Shown here: piece after piece, positions 49,938 to 58,275 of the stretch
How the letters are laid out: each line of letters begins with the position of its first letter
Position numbering within the stretch: the stretch's first letter is position 1
From: JASLCR01 sp036405235
GTDB taxonomy: Bacteria > Patescibacteriota > Saccharimonadia > Saccharimonadales > Saccharimonadaceae
NCBI GenBank assembly: GCA_036405235.1
Contig: DASWYA010000001.1
Coordinates: 434,001 to 498,000 of the forward strand
Length of the DNA: 64,000 nt
Direction: 5' to 3'
The notes under the pieces: generated by a model
What the model saw: the letters and a program-made list of their open reading frames with translations, nothing else
Database searches by the model: none
What the model was told of the DNA's origin: nothing
Translations under genes and position numbers: made by a program

Positions 49938-51234
49938 CCTGATCCTGCTGCTCGAGCAGTGTAAACTCGCTAGCACCGATACGCACCAATGACTCACCAG
50001 TTGCACCTTGACGTGTTAATTCATAGGTAATGCCCATTTTTTGCATAATATCGCGCAGACGATTAACCGCGTGGAATTGATCGAAGTTTGTACGACGTGC
50101 GAACTTCTCAATCTTGTCGCCACTCACTACAAAACGCTCCACTCCACCAGCGCCATCTTCTTTCTTGATCGTCCAGGCTTTTTTGACAGCCGCGTCGCTC
50201 AGACGAATGACGGGCATATCTTCGTCAATCTCGACTTCCTCACTCATAGACGCACGAGCCTCTTCAGTCACACGTCGCAATTCACGCAAAACTTCTATGA
50301 CTCCCTGGTTCGCTTGAGATGAAATTGCAAAGACCGGACTCGATGTTTCTTCCTTTAAAGCATCTTTCTGCATAGCAATTAGTTCATCATCTAGCCCCTC
50401 TGTCTTAGTAAGCGCCACGATTTCTGGCCGCTCTAGAAGCTCTGGGCTATAACTAGCAAGTTCGAGTCGAATTGTTTTATAGGCTTTTGCTACATCGTCA
50501 GAATAGCCATCAATCAGATGAAGTAGCACTGCTGTGCGCTCTACGTGACGCAGGAAAGCATCGCCAAGACCCTTACCTGCGCTCGCTCCTTCGATAAGCC
50601 CCGGAATGTCAGCGATAAGCAAGCTTCCGTCATCAATATCAGCCACACCTAGATTTGGCGTCAGGGTTGTAAACGCATAGTCAGCAATCTCTGGGCGGGC
50701 ATTAGAAACCACGCTGAGGAATGTTGACTTGCCAGCATTCGGGAAACCAACGAGACCCACATCAGCCAGAAGTTTCAACTCTAGTTCCGCTTCAAAAGCA
50801 TCACCCATCTCGCCAAGTTCGGCAATCTTTGGCGCTTGCCTGGTTGACGATTTAAAGTGAGCATTGCCAAAACCACCATCGCCGCCCTTTGCAATAATCA
50901 CCTGCTCACCATGATCTACGAGATCAGCAATTACCCGACCATCTCTTTTGACCAATGTACCCATAGGAACTTTTACGATCAGATCTTCGCCTGATTTCCC
51001 ACGCTTGTTTTGCTTAGCCCCATTAGCTCCAGGTTTCGCCTTGAGTTCCGGCTTAAAGCGAAAGTCGATCAAAGTGTTGAGGTTTTCGGTTGCTTCAAAG
51101 ATGACATCGCCACCTTTACCACCATCACCACCATCTGGACCACCCTTATCGATATAAATCTCATGACGAAAGCTAACAACACCATCGCCGCCTTTACCAG
51201 CCTGAACCGTTACCTTCGCTGTATCTACAAACAT
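49930..51234 (-). CDS. obgE: Obg-family ribosome-assembly GTPase
   Basis: 434 residues. Glycine-rich Obg fold at the N-terminus (KGGDGVVSFRHEIYIDKGGPDGGDGGKGG split over residues 14-42), GTPase domain with G1 GFPNAGKST, G3 DIPGLIEGAS, G4-like ALTKTEG, and an OCT-type C-terminal domain (GGVERFVVSGDKIEKFA). Needed for large-subunit maturation. TATACT ends 8 nt before ATG with AGAAG between. Heads the obgE-sbcB unit. Confidence 0.97.
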   Translation of the reverse strand: MFVDTAKVTVQAGKGGDGVVSFRHEIYIDKGGPDGGDGGKGGDVIFEATENLNTLIDFRFKPELKAKPGANGAKQNKRGKSGEDLIVKVPMGTLVKRDGRVIADLVDHGEQVIIAKGGDGGFGNAHFKSSTRQAPKIAELGEMGDAFEAELELKLLADVGLVGFPNAGKSTFLSVVSNARPEIADYAFTTLTPNLGVADIDDGSLLIADIPGLIEGASAGKGLGDAFLRHVERTAVLLHLIDGYSDDVAKAYKTIRLELASYSPELLERPEIVALTKTEGLDDELIAMQKDALKEETSSPVFAISSQANQGVIEVLRELRRVTEEARASMSEEVEIDEDMPVIRLSDAAVKKAWTIKKEDGAGGVERFVVSGDKIEKFARRTNFDQFHAVNRLRDIMQKMGITYELTRQGATGESLVRIGASEFTLLEQQDQDG

Positions 51235-51310
51235 TTACTTCTAGTATAACAGGGAAAGCTGGTATTTTCGCACATCCCAGACGCATAACATGAGCCACGA
51301 GGCGAGCTTT

Positions 51311-51351
51311 AGCAAAAAGAAAATCTACCTTGGTTTTAGCCAAGGTAGATT
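51311..51351 (-). terminator. Terminator after the LysM/CHAP gene
   Basis: On the minus strand AATCTACCTTGG (51351 to 51340) pairs perfectly with CCAAGGTAGATT (51333 to 51322) around a 6-nt loop, followed by TTCTTTTTGC. 12-bp stem, 25 nt past the stop codon. Confidence 0.88.
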
Positions 51352-51376
51352 GAGAGGACAGAGTTGCCCACTTATC

Positions 51377-52522
51377 TTAATGAATATATGTGTAACTTCG
51401 CGCTTGGCTGGCAGGTATAGTACGTGCTGATACTACGTTAAATCCGGCGTAATTCATCTCTCTAAGATATACATTACCCTTACCATCAACTCGCTCCACA
51501 TACGCTACGTGACCATATCCGCCGCCGCCATTACCCGTCTGAAGGATCGCACCTGCTGAAGGTGAATTATTCACAGTAAAGCCTGCAGCACGAGCGTTTC
51601 CACCCCATGTCACTGCATTGCCCCAGAAGCTACCAATCTCGTTGCCATCTGCAGCACGACGCTCATAGACATACCACGTACAATAGCCAGGAGCATAACG
51701 ATTACCAGCAGTGGCTCGTACGTTCTCTGAAACCACGTTGAAATCACTACCGAAACCTTGCGAAGGAGATACTGGTGCTTGATAACCAGGGCGTCGACTC
51801 TCAGGCAGGATACCACCTGGGATCAAGAGTTTTTGACCTTTTTTAGCTGTTTTAAGTTCTAAATCATTATAGGAAACGATTCGAGCTTCTTCTGTGCCGT
51901 ACATTTTTGCAATTGCTTTGAGCGACTCTCCTGATTTTACGGTATGCAAAACGCCGTTTACCGGAAGTATCCTGAGCTTCTTACCCTTTGGTACAACATC
52001 AGCTTCAAGATTATTAGCCCATCTGATAGTATTTTCTGAGACATTGTATTTCTCGGCAATCTTTGGAACCGTGTCACCTTTCTTCGCAACATACGAAGAA
52101 ATGTCTCGTGATTTGACACTAGATTGGACGATCTGCGGCTTGACGATAACTTCATCACTCGTCTGCGCAATTTCACTTTTAGCAGAAAGTGAAACAGCTG
52201 CACTAGCAACAGTTGGCGCTATTGATAGATTTGTTCTTTCCGCTAGACCAGCTGCAACATCAGTGGCCACGATTTCATCCACTGACGGACGCTTTTCGTC
52301 TTCGTTTGCAACAATCACAGCACTGCCAACGTTCGCCGCTTGATTAAGCTGAGCGCCCGCTTTTTCTGGAGTTTGATAGCCTATCGCTATCACTCCTACT
52401 AGAAGTGCGAACACGCTGACATATATGCCAATTTTTGTCGAAGAGATACCGGATTTCTCTCGGTGTGAGGTATTTTTGTGTCTGGCAAAAAGCGATTGCT
52501 TTATCGCTTGAGATGATGCCAT
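51377..52522 (-). CDS. Membrane-anchored LysM-CHAP cell-wall hydrolase
   Basis: 381 residues. Cytoplasmic basic start, one helix (about 29-49), a Ser/Ala/Val-rich linker, two LysM modules (SYVAKKGDTVPKIAEKYNVS; HTVKSGESLKAIAKMYGTE) and a CHAP domain whose cysteine is in PGYCTWYVYERR and histidine in YGHVAYVE. It binds peptidoglycan and cuts amide bonds. The ATG at 52522 has no Shine-Dalgarno; the AGGAG at 52560-52564 is 7 nt from an in-frame ATT (52552), so an unusual start 10 codons upstream is possible. Preceded by a long structured leader. Confidence 0.92.
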   Translation of the reverse strand: MASSQAIKQSLFARHKNTSHREKSGISSTKIGIYVSVFALLVGVIAIGYQTPEKAGAQLNQAANVGSAVIVANEDEKRPSVDEIVATDVAAGLAERTNLSIAPTVASAAVSLSAKSEIAQTSDEVIVKPQIVQSSVKSRDISSYVAKKGDTVPKIAEKYNVSENTIRWANNLEADVVPKGKKLRILPVNGVLHTVKSGESLKAIAKMYGTEEARIVSYNDLELKTAKKGQKLLIPGGILPESRRPGYQAPVSPSQGFGSDFNVVSENVRATAGNRYAPGYCTWYVYERRAADGNEIGSFWGNAVTWGGNARAAGFTVNNSPSAGAILQTGNGGGGYGHVAYVERVDGKGNVYLREMNYAGFNVVSARTIPASQARSYTYIH

Positions 52523-52824
52523 AGAAGCATCTGATAATTCATGATTACGAATTCTCGTTCTCCTGCCAGTCGGATTACTCCGTTAGGCGTCTACCTCAGA
52601 TAAGTCTTTCTTCTCGCAGGAACAGGACACACATCGACCGATTATTGATTGATATTACTATTGCTTCTTTAATTGTTCTAATTCGGTGTCCGTAGCGACT
52701 TCTACAGGTAGGCGCATTTACTAGGGTTGGCAGGCTCTCGCATAGAGGCATTCACCTCTTAGCCGTGCAGTATTCCCGTAAATGTGCTGATATCTATAAT
52801 AACAATGCTTGCAAAAATTGTCAA
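52523..52824 (-). promoter_or_regulatory. Strong promoter and 267-nt structured 5' leader, riboswitch candidate
   Basis: -35 TTGACA (52824 to 52819), 17-nt spacer, -10 TATTAT (52801 to 52796); start near 52789. Helices on the minus strand: P1 CATTTAC(GGG)/(CCC)GTAAATG (52784-52775 with 52726-52715); P2 GGCT/AGCC (52764-52761, 52736-52733) capped by hairpin AGAGG-TGAATG-CCTCT; P4 GCG-CTACCT/AGGTAG-CGC joining 52715-52706 to 52596-52587; P5 GTAG/CTAC with loop AAGTCG; P6 GGACAC/GTGTCC (52691-52686, 52630-52625); a pseudoknot of the P5 loop (AAGTC) with GACTT (52606-52602); and a GNRA-capped hairpin CGGA-GTAA-TCCG (52582-52571) just before AGGAG. I could not match it to a known class. Confidence 0.6.
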
Positions 52825-52845
52825 TACATTTTTTAATAGATATAT

Positions 52846-54045
52846 CTAGATGATTTTACACTTCTCGGCACAGTGATTTTTAATATTTGCTTGGTGGTCT
52901 GCTTCCGTTTTTCCGAAATATGTCATGTCGTCATCACCGCTGAGGAAAAACAGATAGTCACTCTTTGCTGGATTCGCAGCCGCGAGTAGAGCGCTTTCAC
53001 CGGGTGCTGCAATCGGTCCCGGAGGCAACCCAGGATAACGACGAGTGTTGTACTCAGAGTCGAGAGTAGGGTCGCGCTCTACACCTGTTTTGTCTGCGAT
53101 ATACTGATATGTCACATCTGATCCAAGTGTCATACCTTGCTTCATGCGGTTATAAAAAACTCCTGCGACTAGTTTTTGATCCTCGGTATGCGAAACTTCA
53201 CGTTGTATGATGGATGCTAAAGTAATACCTTCATAAAGTGACAGCCCCTGCTTCTTAAATGCAGCTTCGAGATTGTTACTCTGAACAATCTTATACATCT
53301 CATCAAATGTACGCTCGAGTATCTGCTCTACTGTGGCACTGGTAGAAAACTCGTACGTTTCACCATACACATATCCCTCAAGATCAGCTGAAGCAGGCTT
53401 ATCTTTGAAAAGCGGATGATTATACGTCTTTTTCAGCGCTGTAGAGATTTCGTCCTCACTATATCCTGCTTGCTTGAGCACAGAAGTAACATCCTGCTTC
53501 TTGTTAGCCGCCTTCGTCGTAGGATCAATCAGCGTGCCACCTGGGTAGAACGTTATCCTAAACGTATCAGTCTGACCGCTCTTTAGGTGTTCGACTATCT
53601 CAGGAAGTGACATGCTTTGGCTAAGTGCGTATGATCCAGCCTGAAGCGACCCTCCCGAATCTGTAAACCGAAGATACCATTCGAAAGCTAAGGGGCTTTT
53701 TATGAGGTGATTTTCACCCAGAATCTGGCCTATACCCTCTGGATGTGTGCCACTTTTTATAGTAATCCGCACTTGGTTGTGATTATCTGGTGCGACTGGC
53801 TGGAGTTGCCCTTGGTACCATGCATATACTCCTCCTATGGTTACAGCTATGACCATAATCACGACAGCAACCACTATACCCCATATCTTTACTTTGGATC
53901 GCTTTTTTGAAAGCTTGATCCCAGGCTCACTTGGCTCTAGCCCACTACGTATCGGTTGGCCGACAGTCAAGACCGGAGGATCTATGGTGCTTTTGCGCTC
54001 GGTAGAATCGATAGATGGCTTTGGTGGTCGTACAATGTCATTCAT
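52846..54045 (-). CDS. mltG: Endolytic murein transglycosylase MltG
   Basis: 399 residues: long cytoplasmic N-terminus, one helix (about 50-72), a LysM-like region, then the YceG domain with LASIIQREVSHTEDQKLV (catalytic Glu region), GVFYNRMKQGMTLGSDVTYQY and YNTRRYPGLPPGPIAAPG. It cuts nascent glycan strands and sets their length. Start overlaps the ruvX stop by 4 nt, the common ruvX-mltG coupling. Confidence 0.93.
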   Translation of the reverse strand: MNDIVRPPKPSIDSTERKSTIDPPVLTVGQPIRSGLEPSEPGIKLSKKRSKVKIWGIVVAVVIMVIAVTIGGVYAWYQGQLQPVAPDNHNQVRITIKSGTHPEGIGQILGENHLIKSPLAFEWYLRFTDSGGSLQAGSYALSQSMSLPEIVEHLKSGQTDTFRITFYPGGTLIDPTTKAANKKQDVTSVLKQAGYSEDEISTALKKTYNHPLFKDKPASADLEGYVYGETYEFSTSATVEQILERTFDEMYKIVQSNNLEAAFKKQGLSLYEGITLASIIQREVSHTEDQKLVAGVFYNRMKQGMTLGSDVTYQYIADKTGVERDPTLDSEYNTRRYPGLPPGPIAAPGESALLAAANPAKSDYLFFLSGDDDMTYFGKTEADHQANIKNHCAEKCKII

Positions 54046-54455
54046 GTATGCATCTCCAGATAGTCTTGCAATATGATGCTTGCTGCTTCTGCATCTATTG
54101 CTTCTTTTGTCATCTCGTCGCCTCTCGATTTTATTCGTTCTTCAGCCAAAACACTCGTAAGAGACTCATCTTGAAATACAACAACAGCGTCCATGTCTTC
54201 AAGTAACTCGGCTATCCTGAGGACATATTCTGTCTGCGCAGTTGAGTCACCCGATTGGTTGCGCGGATACCCCACTACTATGGTTGTAACGTTTTGTGAT
54301 GTAACCAACTCAGCAATATCCTTTCGAAATGAGGATTCATCCATGCGAATAGTATCGTATGGTACTGCTATTTTTACTGCGTCGTCAGCTACAGCAACCC
54401 CTACTCGCACTTCACCTATGTCGAGCCCGAGGTACTTTTTACTCTGACTCATCAA
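54042..54455 (-). CDS. ruvX: Holliday-junction resolvase-like RuvX (YqgF)
   Basis: 137 residues: RNase H-like fold with YLGLDIGEVRVGVAVAD (first acidic site), VVGYPRNQSGD, and VVFQDESLTSVLAEERI then IDAEAASIILQDYL (remaining acidic residues). Involved in 16S rRNA 5' maturation and proposed junction cutting. Overlaps gp47-like gene by 17 nt upstream and mltG by 4 nt downstream. Confidence 0.93.
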   Translation of the reverse strand: MMSQSKKYLGLDIGEVRVGVAVADDAVKIAVPYDTIRMDESSFRKDIAELVTSQNVTTIVVGYPRNQSGDSTAQTEYVLRIAELLEDMDAVVVFQDESLTSVLAEERIKSRGDEMTKEAIDAEAASIILQDYLEMHT

Positions 54456-56064
54456 GCTTAAATTCTATTGTGATTCGATCAGTTTCATTCGGTACAGTAT
54501 TTACCCAAAACGGGAAGAATTTCACATCTACACCTTCGACCCCTTGAGTTGCCTTAAGACTTTCTTGAATCTCACCATACCGTTTACCTTTTGCCTCATC
54601 TTTGACGGTGTTGTCATCTATCTTTGGACCTGTATATCCGGTTGCGACTAGAGTTGCCTTTGCACCATCTTTAGCTTTTGTGGCATCTTGGAAAGAAACT
54701 TTATCGCTACCGTTTTTATACACTCTTTGGTCGGTTGTGTCGCCGAGTTCATTTTTGAAATAGCTGTCGAGGAACGAATCCAACTCACTTTTTTCTACAC
54801 CGTACATTGTGTATGTCACTGTAGCACTAATAGAGGCACTCTCTGCTTCCTCACCGACGGCCGGAGAGACATCCTCACCTTTGTAGCTCACATTGAGACT
54901 TTCTTTGATAGCCGTCGCATCAACAAACTTCTTCTCAAGTTCCGCCTCAACCGTATCATTGTTTTGATCAGCTAGTTTCTGTTTGGCCTTTTGGACATCT
55001 GCAGCTGTCACTACTGTCACCATCTTGCTCACACCACCAGATGTTGCCCCTGCAAAACTTCCAGATATATTGCTCGGCTCACCAGAGACGGCACCTGAAG
55101 CGCCATTGTACTTGGAACCGTTTTCTGCAGCCGTCACGGCACCACTCGCCGTCCCAGGCGAAGCGCAGGTAATGTTACCACACGGGAAAGACGCACCAGG
55201 CACGCTCACTGCTTCATCAGTGACAAATTCAGCACCAGAAGCAGAGCTAAGTGTTGTACCCGCTGGGATACTACGTGTCTGAAGCGAAGAATTTTCGTAA
55301 TTAACCGTACCAGTCGCTTTTTCGCCTACATCTTTCTTGCCTGTCGGTGTAAAGTCAACGCTTTTTTCCTCTGACTGCTCTACAGATGTAGCCTTTAATG
55401 TTAGCTTATCAAAGTCAGTTGCAACTGAGGAACTAATTGTCACGGGTGTGTTTACAGACTGGCTCTCTGTTTTTGCATTGATGACAATCGTAGCACGCGC
55501 GGCAAAGAAAATCGCCCAAATCAAGAAGGCAATCAAGAGGATCACCCCTAGGATAATCAATACCATTTTTTTACGAAACTTATCGAAGTTTGGCACTTTA
55601 GGACCACTTTTGGCTTTAGGCTTTGGAGTGGCCTTGCCATCTTTCGGCGCTTCTGCCAAGGCGGCAGCCATGGCATTGGCTCGTTTTTCTTTATCACTAT
55701 CAGGATCTTTTACCTGCGTATCATGATCACCAACGGGAAGACTTGCCCCATCAATCACTTCATCATCATCGGTATCGACTGAAGGAGTCTCTGCTAGAGT
55801 AGGTGCATCTTGGAGATTTTTGGCAACCGGGATCTTTGCAGAAGCCGCCAAGCTAAGCAACGCATGATTATTTGTCACAAGAGAAAGCTGCTTGTCGGAC
55901 TGCTTGGCTGCACGATGCAGCAACCGCAAATTTACAGCACTCTGCAACAAACCTACTCGTTTTGGAGGCACGAGAGAGACGGCATCACCTTTGCTCTGCT
56001 TCACCTTAGTGATGATAGCGGTGATGTCATCTTCTACATCGATGTATATTACGTCTTTTGCCAT
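54439..56064 (-). CDS. Baseplate J/gp47-like membrane protein of the CPR pilM locus
   Basis: 541 residues. Residues 1-90 resemble a nucleotide-free Rossmann-like module (DDITAIITKVKQSKGDAVSLVPP, LLHRAAKQSDKQLSLVTNN); then an acidic/Pro-Lys linker, one helix (about 170-192), and a long extracellular region. That region has VNTPVTISSS, ATGTVNYENSS and a late VEGVDVKFFPFWVNTVP block similar in layout to baseplate J proteins. Two cysteines (FPCGNITCASP) may form a disulfide. Starts 1 nt after pilM's stop, suggesting a joint role at the envelope. Confidence 0.72.
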   Translation of the reverse strand: MAKDVIYIDVEDDITAIITKVKQSKGDAVSLVPPKRVGLLQSAVNLRLLHRAAKQSDKQLSLVTNNHALLSLAASAKIPVAKNLQDAPTLAETPSVDTDDDEVIDGASLPVGDHDTQVKDPDSDKEKRANAMAAALAEAPKDGKATPKPKAKSGPKVPNFDKFRKKMVLIILGVILLIAFLIWAIFFAARATIVINAKTESQSVNTPVTISSSVATDFDKLTLKATSVEQSEEKSVDFTPTGKKDVGEKATGTVNYENSSLQTRSIPAGTTLSSASGAEFVTDEAVSVPGASFPCGNITCASPGTASGAVTAAENGSKYNGASGAVSGEPSNISGSFAGATSGGVSKMVTVVTAADVQKAKQKLADQNNDTVEAELEKKFVDATAIKESLNVSYKGEDVSPAVGEEAESASISATVTYTMYGVEKSELDSFLDSYFKNELGDTTDQRVYKNGSDKVSFQDATKAKDGAKATLVATGYTGPKIDDNTVKDEAKGKRYGEIQESLKATQGVEGVDVKFFPFWVNTVPNETDRITIEFKLDESE

Positions 56065-56065
56065 G

Positions 56066-57349
56066 CTATATTCTGAGAATTCTGTTTAGTTTTTCCTTGA
56101 CACTATCTGCGTCGTTTCCACTGATTATTGTATCATATGCTACCCTGAGAAGCCCCATAGCTGTGATGAATGTATGGTCTGTTACTTTACCCGACTCATC
56201 AGTGATACCTACCACTTCGTCGGGAGAAATATGATGGATCGTCGGCCGTTTCGTAAAAGGCAGGTCTTTATACCAGTTGCGAGTTGCGAGTGCCTCAACA
56301 AGCTGATGCAGACTTGAGCCACCGCCACAGAGGAGGATTCGATTTGGCAGATGATCAACAGACTCAAACTCGCTGAGTGCCAATTCTACTCCATCAAGCC
56401 AGACTTCAAGAGTCTTATCAATCGCCTCTTCGGCCTCTTTTTTGACATTTGGCTTGATCTTCTCATGCTCCAGATGAATTTTGAGCTTTTCAGCGGCATC
56501 ATAGCTAAGATCCATCTCGCTTGCGAGTGTATTAGTAAAACTGCGACCACCAATACCAAACATTTTCGTACCTTCAACACCGCCATCGTTCACTACTGCA
56601 ATATCCGTCGTACCACCGCCCACGTCGGCTAAGACAGCCGTGAAACTGCTCGATGCATCATTGCCAAGCACACTACGACTCACGGCAAATGGCTCCGCCG
56701 CGACAGCAAGAAGCTCCAGTGCCAATTCATCCGCCACACGTTCGAGCGCACCGATATGCACCATAGGAGCAAAAGCAGTATAGATCTGGATCGCCACATC
56801 TTTACCTTGAAATCCAATAGGATTTGATATCTTGTAGCCATCAATGTGAATACTTACGAGCGCAGAATTCACCAATTTGACTTCAACTTCTTCGTTGCCT
56901 GTCTCGAGAGCAATCTGCTTCTGAGCCTTTACCTGGGCACGCTCTTGGACTTTTTCAATGATAAACTCCATCTCGGCTTCATCAAGAGGCCGATCTGGCT
57001 GCGGGCGACGGTAACGGATAGTGTTTGTAACACCTTTTACTAGCTCGCCAGCAATACCTATCACTACTCTCTTTGCCTGAAGCCCTGCTTGCTCTTCCGC
57101 TTCGGAAAGTGCCGTCTCGCAATTCTGCACAACACCTGCAATATCCGAGATCGCTCCCGAATGCATGTCTGAAACGTCTTGACGTGCCCGACCGACACCG
57201 ACAATTTTCATCTCGTCATCTTCAAGTTTGGCGATCAGTGCTTTCACGAATTCCGTTCCGATATCAAGCGCCACAATGTGTGCCCGATCGTCGGATTGCT
57301 CCCGTTTAGCTTTTAGTTCTCTGAGTTTTTCGATTACAGAATTTGGCAT
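56066..57349 (-). CDS. pilM: FtsA/PilM-like actin-fold ATPase
   Basis: 427 residues from the ATG at 57349 (GGGAG 4-7 nt upstream, TATAAT just before). Actin-fold phosphate loops HIVALDIGTEFVKALIAK and VLADVGGGTTDIAVVN, adenosine motif RILLCGGGSSLHQL, and an SHS2-like insertion (KRVVIGIAGELVKG). FtsA and PilM are close relatives; the lack of an FtsA C-terminal amphipathic helix of the usual kind and the gp47-like neighbour favour a PilM-type assembly platform, but FtsA remains possible. Confidence 0.78.
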   Translation of the reverse strand: MPNSVIEKLRELKAKREQSDDRAHIVALDIGTEFVKALIAKLEDDEMKIVGVGRARQDVSDMHSGAISDIAGVVQNCETALSEAEEQAGLQAKRVVIGIAGELVKGVTNTIRYRRPQPDRPLDEAEMEFIIEKVQERAQVKAQKQIALETGNEEVEVKLVNSALVSIHIDGYKISNPIGFQGKDVAIQIYTAFAPMVHIGALERVADELALELLAVAAEPFAVSRSVLGNDASSSFTAVLADVGGGTTDIAVVNDGGVEGTKMFGIGGRSFTNTLASEMDLSYDAAEKLKIHLEHEKIKPNVKKEAEEAIDKTLEVWLDGVELALSEFESVDHLPNRILLCGGGSSLHQLVEALATRNWYKDLPFTKRPTIHHISPDEVVGITDESGKVTDHTFITAMGLLRVAYDTIISGNDADSVKEKLNRILRI

Positions 57350-57435
57350 GCTGCTCCCATTATATACCACTTGTGTTTACAGAGGCAAAGTCTCATGTTG
57401 TATATTGCACGTTTTTATTGTAATATATACTTTAT

Positions 57436-58275
57436 ATGTTAACTCAGGGATCAAATGAGCCTCTATTTGCTAGAGCTGAATTTTCCGGTAACAAAGCATC
57501 ACTCATCGCTGACAAGTTGCAGCAACTTGCTTTAGCGCTCGCCTGGACGAGTGATCCTACCTCCAGCTCCGAGCAGACAGACTTGACACTTACTAGCAGT
57601 CATCGAATCTCCGCGATACACACAACTACTCAGGGCAGCAAAACACCACGCCGTGTACTGCAGCTTAGCGGACCAAATATTCCCAATATATCGTGGCAAA
57701 CGTCAAGCGACGGCAAATTGTGGAGAAATACGCATACTTTTGGCAGCGTAAGTCAACTCGCTTTCAATAGTGCGGTGCGTCACGTTGTAGCCATCCCTAG
57801 TTCGCCCAGTGATACACAGTCAGAATTTGACATGGAAAAACTGTCTAAGGCGCCAGCGGATGAAGCTTTCGACATGCTAGGAAGTTGGGCACGACATAAA
57901 GATGGCGCTACTTTTACGACAGAAGACGCCTACGAGGACGAGAGTAATAAAGACAATAGTATTAGCCGCCTATTCACTATGAAGACTGTTAATTCCCACG
58001 ATAAATCAGAAGTATCTTACGAACTCGAAGTAAGCGATAGTCAAGCAATTGGCCAAGCAGTCCTCTATCGCACCGTTCGTATTGGTTCTCTACAAAAAAG
58101 AGACTATAAGAAAGAAGCTCACAGTTTCGACGTGTATGCCGGAGTACTTCTCGAGAGTGAGGGTATGACATCCGATGAACTAGCGACGACAGCTGAACAG
58201 ATTCGCTTAGATGACTCGGCGGCTATTTCTGCATATATTCAGTCGAGTATGCAACCTAAGCAAGGATCGCTTTAA
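57436..58275 (+). CDS. Hypothetical soluble protein
   Basis: 279 residues, polar, Ser/Thr-rich, no membrane helix or signal peptide. No motif recognised. TATACT at 57426-57431 lies 4 nt before the ATG; a weaker TAATAT is 9 nt away. Divergent from pilM. Its last 20 nt overlap the convergent alaS end. Confidence 0.6.
   Translation: MLTQGSNEPLFARAEFSGNKASLIADKLQQLALALAWTSDPTSSSEQTDLTLTSSHRISAIHTTTQGSKTPRRVLQLSGPNIPNISWQTSSDGKLWRNTHTFGSVSQLAFNSAVRHVVAIPSSPSDTQSEFDMEKLSKAPADEAFDMLGSWARHKDGATFTTEDAYEDESNKDNSISRLFTMKTVNSHDKSEVSYELEVSDSQAIGQAVLYRTVRIGSLQKRDYKKEAHSFDVYAGVLLESEGMTSDELATTAEQIRLDDSAAISAYIQSSMQPKQGSL

Noticed and set aside
52523..52800. Assignment of the leader as a ydaO (cyclic di-AMP) riboswitch
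   Set aside because: Context and a GGTGAAT-like string are suggestive, but the closing GCC/GGC helix and other core strings of ydaO were not found in the right order, so the class is left open.
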